DNA of 64,000 bases from Phaeosaccion multiseriatum. Its lineage: Eukaryota; Ochrophyta, other classes. The notes below the pieces were generated by a model. The model did not search any database and was not told the origin of the DNA. It saw nothing but the letters and a program-made list of their open reading frames with translations. Both the position numbers and the translations under genes were made by a program. Below are positions 58,292-64,000 of this stretch, one piece after another. Location: the NCBI GenBank assembly GCA_965112735.1, contig OZ218953.1, positions 2,666,001 through 2,730,000 on the forward strand, given 5' to 3'. Positions within the stretch are counted from its first letter, which is position 1. The number at the start of each line of letters is the position of its first letter.

Positions 58292-61192
58292 ATGATGGCC
58301 GCCACCATGAGTCCTCCAGCGGTGCTCACCATCGAGGAGGCCCACAAGGAGTTTGAGACCTGCTCCAGTATCATGGACCAGCATGGACACACACTGGACG
58401 TCTTTCGCGTGGAGTATCAGCAGCTGTATGATGCCATCGTTGCCAGCAATGAGGGTCTCCAGGTGGCAACCAGGAAGACAGAGCAGCTCTCGGCGGTGAG
58501 TGGGCCTCCCATGACATCTTTGAAGAAGCCCCTACTGACGGCCCCCTCTCCTCTCCCATTGACCCCTGTGCCTTCAATACTAGGAAATTAATGTGACGCG
58601 AGAGAAGCTCGCTCAGCTAGAGACATATGATGAAGATGCCAAGGTAAGCGTGCAGCCAGTAAGACTGAAGGAAAAGAGGTTGGAAGTAAAACCTCTCACC
58701 CTCCTGCACGCCCACACACCGTATGCATGCTACACTCAGGGAACGCGCATGAACATGGAGGTGACTATCGACACCATGAAGAAGCAGTTAAAGGAAACTG
58801 CTGCTTTGGAAAGTCGGCGGAGAAAAGCAGCCAAGGTAAGGCCGCAGCATGCACTGGTTTTCTTTGCATCGCTTTTGCTTTGACTTGACGTTACCATGTA
58901 CCTCTACTCTTACTTCTACAGGACTACTACGAGGAAATCGACAACCTCAAGCGGCTCATCGCCCAAGGGCCCGACTGGACGGATGAGCAGATGATGACTC
59001 GGGACCGGCTCAGCAAGGACGTGGCGGAGATGAAGCACTCAGTAGACCTAAGGAGGAGGGACGAGGTGAGCGTGAGGAGCGATGTGGACAACTTGACGGC
59101 GGTGGTAGCGGCGGAGGAAGTCAAGGTGGAGGCCCTCCGAGCGCGACTGAAGGGTGTGGAGAAGGGCTTTGCCGACGCCAAGGACGAGAGCAGCAAGTCC
59201 ACGCAGCGCAAGGGGAGGCTGGAGGAACAGCTACACGACGTGCAGACCGCCGTCAAGAGGGATGCAGTTGTGCTCAAGGAGAAGAAGCAGAGGCTCCGTT
59301 TGGAGACGGAACGAATCACGCAGGTGAGTCAAGCAAGCACTCACTCTCTTCTCTTGTCCTGAGCCCAATAGGGCAAGAGGAGTGAACGAAATCGACAATT
59401 TACGCACAAGCAAACCAACGATGCTGGCGTGTGCTGACAAATGCAGGTCGAGGCTAAGCTGCGAGATAGCAAGGCGGGCATGGAAGAGTACTTTCTGCAG
59501 TACAATTCGCTTTTCCGGACCATCCAGCGACTGGGGGAGGAGCTGGAGGCTCAGATCGCCACCAATGATGAGCTCAAGACGGCTGAGCGAGTCATAGAAG
59601 CCGCATCTAGGTACGTGACATGACGTGCAATGCCAAGTGTCCAAGTGGGGATGTCTCTGCACACAGAAGACCATCCAAAGCTGTATCTACACGCGTCGAT
59701 TGAAAGGTGCTGGCGTTCTGACATCATGCTGTATGTGTGTGTGTGTGTTCGTGTGTCGCAGGGAGAAGCAAGCGGACGCTGCCCTGCTACATAGAGAGAC
59801 AAACAAACTAGTGAAACTCAAGCAACTCACACTCGAAAAGGTGGACAAGGTGGAGAGGGAGAGAAGGCGCTATGAGGAGAAGAGAGACGCCATCAAGCAG
59901 CAGGTGCGTACCGTAGAGCCGTGGCAAGCAGCCCTCCACTTCTTTTGATCCTTCGTGTGAGTCATTCAACGAGATGCAGCCACCACAGCTTCCTACACGC
60001 ATCCCCATCCTGTCATCGATGCTCCCCTCCTCATGTCCGTTTGTTTTTGTGGGTTTGGTTGTTTGCTTGTTGTCACATTCAGATCCACACGATAACTACC
60101 GTGGACCTGAAGGCGGAGCGAAGACTGAAGGAGGTGACAGAGCGGCAGGTGGCGGATGTGGGGCGGGAGAAGGATATTCTCGACCGCAAGTACCTCAGCA
60201 GCGACAAGGCCACGCAGCTCATCTACGACCTCTCTCAGGCACGTACCAACTTACACAACCCCTTACATAACACAACTTTGTTGTGGGTGCTGGCTTGGGC
60301 TGGCCAGAGAGACGAGCGTGCGTGGTTGCACGTGCTTGCTTTGAGCTATGCGGCACTCTCACACCTCGAAAGGCAAGAGCGTCACAGATGGATTGAAAGA
60401 GAGAGAGTCTCACGCGTTTGCTATTGTTCCGTTCGGTCCCACCTCTCTGCCCGCCGCCTTTCACCTTCTCCAGGCGAACCAAAGCACGCAGCACAACCTG
60501 CTGGTGGAGATCTCCGCCTTCAAGTCGGGTATCAAAGACAAGCGCAGAATCATCGAGAGCATGGTGGGAGAGAAGGACCAGCATGAGGCGGAGGCGGCGG
60601 AACATAGTCGGCGCTTTCAGGAGAAGCTCGAGGAGCTGAAGCTGCAGGACATTCAGGTTGGGACCGAGGGAGAGGGACGGAGGGAGGGAGAGGAGTGTGC
60701 TTCTCTCGCTCAGCTGACGGCGGCCTTTCCCACTTTCGTGAGGGACCCTGACCCGGACGTTTTCGTTCTAACCGTGCAACCGTGTCTGCCCTTTTGTGTC
60801 AGATGAAAGACTTGCAAAGGAGTATCGCTAACGCTGGTGGTCGCTTAAAGCAACAGCAAAACCTGTACAAGGCAGTTCGAAGCGACCGAAATACATATAG
60901 CAAGACACTAATAGAAGCACAGGTGGGTGGGTGGGTGGGTCTGGAAAGTGCTCTGGAAGGGGTGTCCATCTTGGAGCGTATGGGTAGGTGGGGCAAGGAG
61001 AGCGGGTGGGTGAGGTGGGGCAAGGAGAGCGGGGGGGGACATAGACGAAGACACACATCGCTAATGGCATACCCTTGCCCTTCCCCCCCCATCCCTCCAA
61101 CGTTCATTCAGGAGGAGATTCGAGAAATGAAGCGGCGGTTCAAGATTATGAACCACCAGATAGAGCAGGTGCGTGCGTGGGGATGCATAGGA

Positions 61193-61232
<40 letters not shown>

Positions 61233-61519
61233 CACGCGCGCGCGCGACGAAGTTTGTCCACCTTCTTTTGTTGCCTTACCAACCCAAACTTGCTTCGTGA
61301 CGTCCGTCCACCCCTTCCACTCGACAGCTCAAGGAGGAGATCACTGTGAAGGACCACTCCCTGGTCAAGGAGCACTTCCACCACCATCACGTAGACAAGG
61401 ATAAGGAGACGCTCAGGAACGACTTCACCAAGATCAACAAGCAGGTGAGGGAGTGACTGAGGAAAAGCTAGCAAACGAGCAAGCAAGAGAAAAAGCAAAG
61501 TGAGCAAGCAAGCAAGCAA

Positions 61520-61596
<77 letters not shown>

Positions 61597-63316
61597 AGGG
61601 GACAACGTCGGCGAAAGGGGTTGAGAACTGGAATTGAAACTCCTCCCAGGCCTTGGGCCTAGAAGACTGCGCAATCGCGCGAGGGCCTCTCGAGATGCGA
61701 AACGTTCATTCTTATGCTTTGTCATCCCCTCCAAATCGGTTGCTACCCTCCCACCTGTACACAGATTGCAAGTGCAGACAACATCGTGGCCAACCAGAGG
61801 TAAGACCATGCATCGCACTTTGGCGAGCAAGCCAGCCCCCCCCAAGGGTCGAATGAATGGTTCACCCTTCCCTTCCCGCCTGTGCTCCTCTTGCCCCCCC
61901 CCCCCACCCTACCTACCTGCCCGTCCATGCCCGTGTGTCACACCCCCACCTCGAAACTAACGGCTACACGCACGCTCCCACACGCGCTCGCTGGTGGTTC
62001 GGTCGTTCGTCCCGTTTTCTTCCCTTCGTGCCCTGGGCGTCGCTTTACAATACTGAACTGTTGTTCGAAAAACAGGTCCGAGGTGCACAAGCTGAACCAG
62101 ATTATTCAGGAGGCCGAGGCGGAGAGGCAGAGGCAGGTGAAGGAGCTCGAGGCCATCACCGGGGAGAAGGGCATCTTAGCCGGGCAGCTCATGCAGCGCA
62201 ACGAAGAGCTGCACCGGCTCTATGAGAAGATTAAGGTGCAAGCCTCCAGCCTCCAGCAGGGGGAGGTGCGTTTTCAGTCCCTGTCGGTGGACACCCGCCT
62301 GCTCGAGAGGGACATTGGATCGATGGAGGCTGAGCTCATTGCGGCGCAGGGGCAGCTGCACGACGGGGGAGATCTCAAGGGGGCGGCACTCAAGCTGAGC
62401 AAGGAGCTGATGCAGGAGAAGGCGCGGGGCAAGGCTCTGTCGGCGGAGCTCGAGAAGCCCATCAATGTGCATCGCTGGAGAGCGCTAGAGAGTAGCGCGC
62501 CGGAGTGCTTCGACATGATTAAGAAGATTCAGAGCCTACAAGTGCGTGTGCGAGGTGTGCGTGTGTGTCTGTGCGGGTGTGCGTGTGTGTGTGCGTGCAT
62601 GTGCCTGGGCGTGTGCAAGCGTGTGCGAGCGCGTTGGTGATACTCTTCACTGGAGTCGAGTGTTTCGGCTCTGTTGCTCGCGCACCGCTTTCTGACTGAT
62701 ATCGCTGTCGTATGCCCCCGTGTCCCTCCTCCCCCCTCCCTCCAGACCCGGCTGATTAGCAAGACGGCGATGGTGACCAAGAAGGACCTGCTCATCCAAG
62801 AGAAGGAGCGCCTCTACGTGGAGCTCAAGAACATTCTGGGGAGGCAGCCTGGCCCAGAGGTGCGATGATTGGTGTGAAGGACTGAAGGCAGGCATGTCTC
62901 TGGTGATGAAGAGTTGACCCGTTGATGCTATGGTAGGAAGGACCCCAACTCACCGACCAACTGAAACGCCTTCCCTTCCCCCGCCTCTGCTCGGCGCTCT
63001 CCTTCTCTCTCTCTCTCTCTCCGTCTTTGCTTGATTACGTACATCCTGCCCTTCTCCCTCCCCCACACAACAGGTGGCGGAGCAGCTGCTGCTGTACCAG
63101 GACAACCTCAAGGAGAAGGTGAAGCAAATGGCGGCGATGGAGGAGGAGCTCGACATGTATCGCCAACAGGTGCAGCTCTTCAAGGAGGACATTGACACGT
63201 GCGGCAGGCGTGTACAGGGCATAAAGGCCGAGTGGCTGCACAAGATGTGGAAGACGCACTTTCGGCCGCCGGAAGAAGGGGGGGGCGAGGGAGCGGGCGC
63301 AGGCGCAGGCGCGTGA
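58292..63316 (+). CDS. CFAP58: Cilia- and flagella-associated protein 58
   Basis: Fifteen exons (58292-58495, 58584-58643, 58740-58835, 58922-59323, 59447-59610, 59762-59903, 60083-60238, 60474-60656, 60803-60922, 61112-61168, 61328-61444, 61765-61799, 62076-62541, 62746-62859, 63074-63316) give 852 residues, close to the human protein (872). It is coiled coil throughout. The C-terminal third is nearly diagnostic: INVHRWRALESSAPECFDMIKKIQ, then KKDLLIQEKERLYVELKNIL, GRQPGPE and an LYQDNLKEKVKQM block. CFAP58 is needed for axoneme/mid-piece assembly in sperm and for flagella. The intron after exon 7 appears to use a GC donor (CAG/GCACGT). Exon 12 is only 35 nt. A Gly/Ala tail is extra. Confidence 0.95.
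61196..61230. repeat. (CA)n microsatellite in CFAP58 intron 10
   Basis: Dinucleotide CA run between exons 10 and 11. Confidence 0.9.
61517..61594. repeat. (AGCC)n tetranucleotide repeat in CFAP58 intron 11
   Basis: About 19 uninterrupted AGCC units, preceded by AGCA/AAGC variants from about 61470. Confidence 0.95.
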
Positions 63317-63498
63317 GACTTGAGGGCAGGAGGGGCGACACAGGCACCGTAGATTAAGACATACAGTACAAAAAAAGAAGAGAAAGGGGAAGAATTATAC
63401 ACCTCCTTCCCTCTGTCTCTCTTCTCTCTCTGCCTCTCTCTCTCTCTCTCCCCTCTGTGTGGGTACTCTCCTCTCTCGACGCCTCTCGACACCTCTCT

Positions 63499-63927
63499 CT
63501 ATTTGTTGGGCGGGTCCTGCTCCTCCTCCCCCTTGAGATCGAAGTCTGCCTTCATGTCTGCCAGGAGCTTCTGCATGCGCCCCCGGCTGGCAAAGTCGTC
63601 AAACTCCGCCTGCTGCATTTGCTCCAAGTCCACCAGCTCCACCACCTTCTCCCAGGGATTGAGCGAGCTTTGCACCGTGCCTAAGTGCTCCCGGAACTGC
63701 TCCTCTGCCTCTCTATTCTTCGACTGCCTCGACGCCAGCTCGTCCGTCTTTCGGTCGTAGAAGCCGTCGAGCTCGGCTTCGGCTTTTTTTCGAGTGTCCT
63801 CTTTTATTTGCGCTTCCCGTAGCCTCCTCTCCTCTCTACGCTCTTCGATCTCGGCGTTTAATCTATTCAATACCTCGTTTTCGGGAGGAGGAAGGACTTC
63901 CTGCTCTGGCTCTGGTAATTCGTACTG

Positions 63928-63973
<46 letters not shown>

Positions 63974-64000
63974 GTTTCGGCCTCGGCGCCTTCTGGCTCT
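63499..64000 (-). CDS. Clathrin light chain, 5' part outside the window
   Basis: Open minus-strand frame from the window edge to a stop at 63499, 166 residues visible. The C-terminal part matches clathrin light chains: a charged helix (EIEERREERRLREAQIKEDT), then KAEAELDGFYDRKTDELASRQSKNREAEEQF, and the NPWEKVVELVDLEQM block at the trimerisation-domain side. Light chains bind the clathrin heavy-chain leg and control lattice assembly. A Gln run (from the CTG repeat at about 63932-63973) and an acidic, Pro-rich segment precede the helix. The N-terminus with the uncoating-related acidic motif is beyond 64000. Convergent with CFAP58, stop codons about 182 bp apart. Confidence 0.9.
63932..63973. 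repeat. (CTG)n tract coding poly-Gln in clathrin light chain
   Basis: Read on the minus strand it is CAG and encodes a Gln run before the conserved helix. Confidence 0.9.

Noticed and set aside
1-64000. CRISPR arrays, bacterial operons, insertion sequences, transposons, tRNA or rRNA genes
   Set aside because: The regular repeats are simple-sequence DNA without spacer structure. No transposase, reverse transcriptase, terminal inverted repeat, tRNA B-box context or rRNA sequence was recognised. Intron-rich genes exclude a prokaryotic source.

Overview
This is nuclear DNA of a eukaryotic alga, most likely a photosynthetic stramenopile (ochrophyte). Nearly every gene has short GT-AG introns. Two proteins begin with a signal-peptide-like segment followed by a Phe-containing AFA or GFAP motif, which resembles the bipartite plastid presequences of algae with complex red plastids. 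One gene is a close match to the flagellar protein CFAP58, so a flagellated stage is expected or was recently present. A secreted EGF-repeat protein resembles the SIG/mastigoneme-type proteins of stramenopiles. I do not name a species.

Layout (strand, first to last coding base): small double-CxxCxGxG protein (+, 232-867); SMPD4 sphingomyelinase (-, 1931-6416); prenylated ankyrin protein (+, 6676-7444); MRH lectin receptor (-, 7729-9106); NSF-type single-ring AAA ATPase (+, 9261-13611); MAPEG protein (-, 14104-14643); DUF2306-like membrane protein (+, 14962-16329); SPX-VTC-DUF202 polyphosphate polymerase (-, 17085-25742); cactin (+, 26067-29267); PRL phosphatase (-, 30010-30718); EGF protein (+, 31295-33728); sulfotransferase (-, 33891-35443); uL23 (+, 35625-36459); uS15 (-, 37129-37989); syntaxin-5 (+, 38531-39791); VNG-motif orphan (-, 39783-41741); TAPT1 (+, 42089-44937); plastid-type membrane protein (-, 45024-45503); TMEM128 (+, 45701-46907); an unresolved stretch with a possible minus-strand gene (46908-47816); a giant tail-anchored coiled-coil protein of about 2958 residues (+, 47817-56989); eS12 (-, 57132-57996); CFAP58 (+, 58292-63316); and clathrin light chain (-, 63499 to the window end, partial).

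The secure genes alternate strands almost perfectly: of 22 neighbouring pairs only TMEM128/giant protein lie on the same strand, and the unresolved stretch sits exactly there. Start codons of head-to-head pairs are about 150-580 bp apart, so most genes probably share bidirectional promoters. Many genes belong to membrane traffic or endomembranes (SMPD4, NSF-like, MRH receptor, syntaxin-5, TAPT1, sulfotransferase, the golgin-like giant, clathrin light chain), but I see no operon-like logic tying them together.

Introns carry many microsatellites and minisatellites, mostly pyrimidine-rich when read in the direction of the host transcript. Exon limits were read from splice signals, reading-frame phase and protein-family continuity; no transcript data were available. 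The most novel items are the cysteine-repeat giant protein, the D1-only NSF relative with a plastid-like presequence, and the strand alternation with its predicted missing gene.
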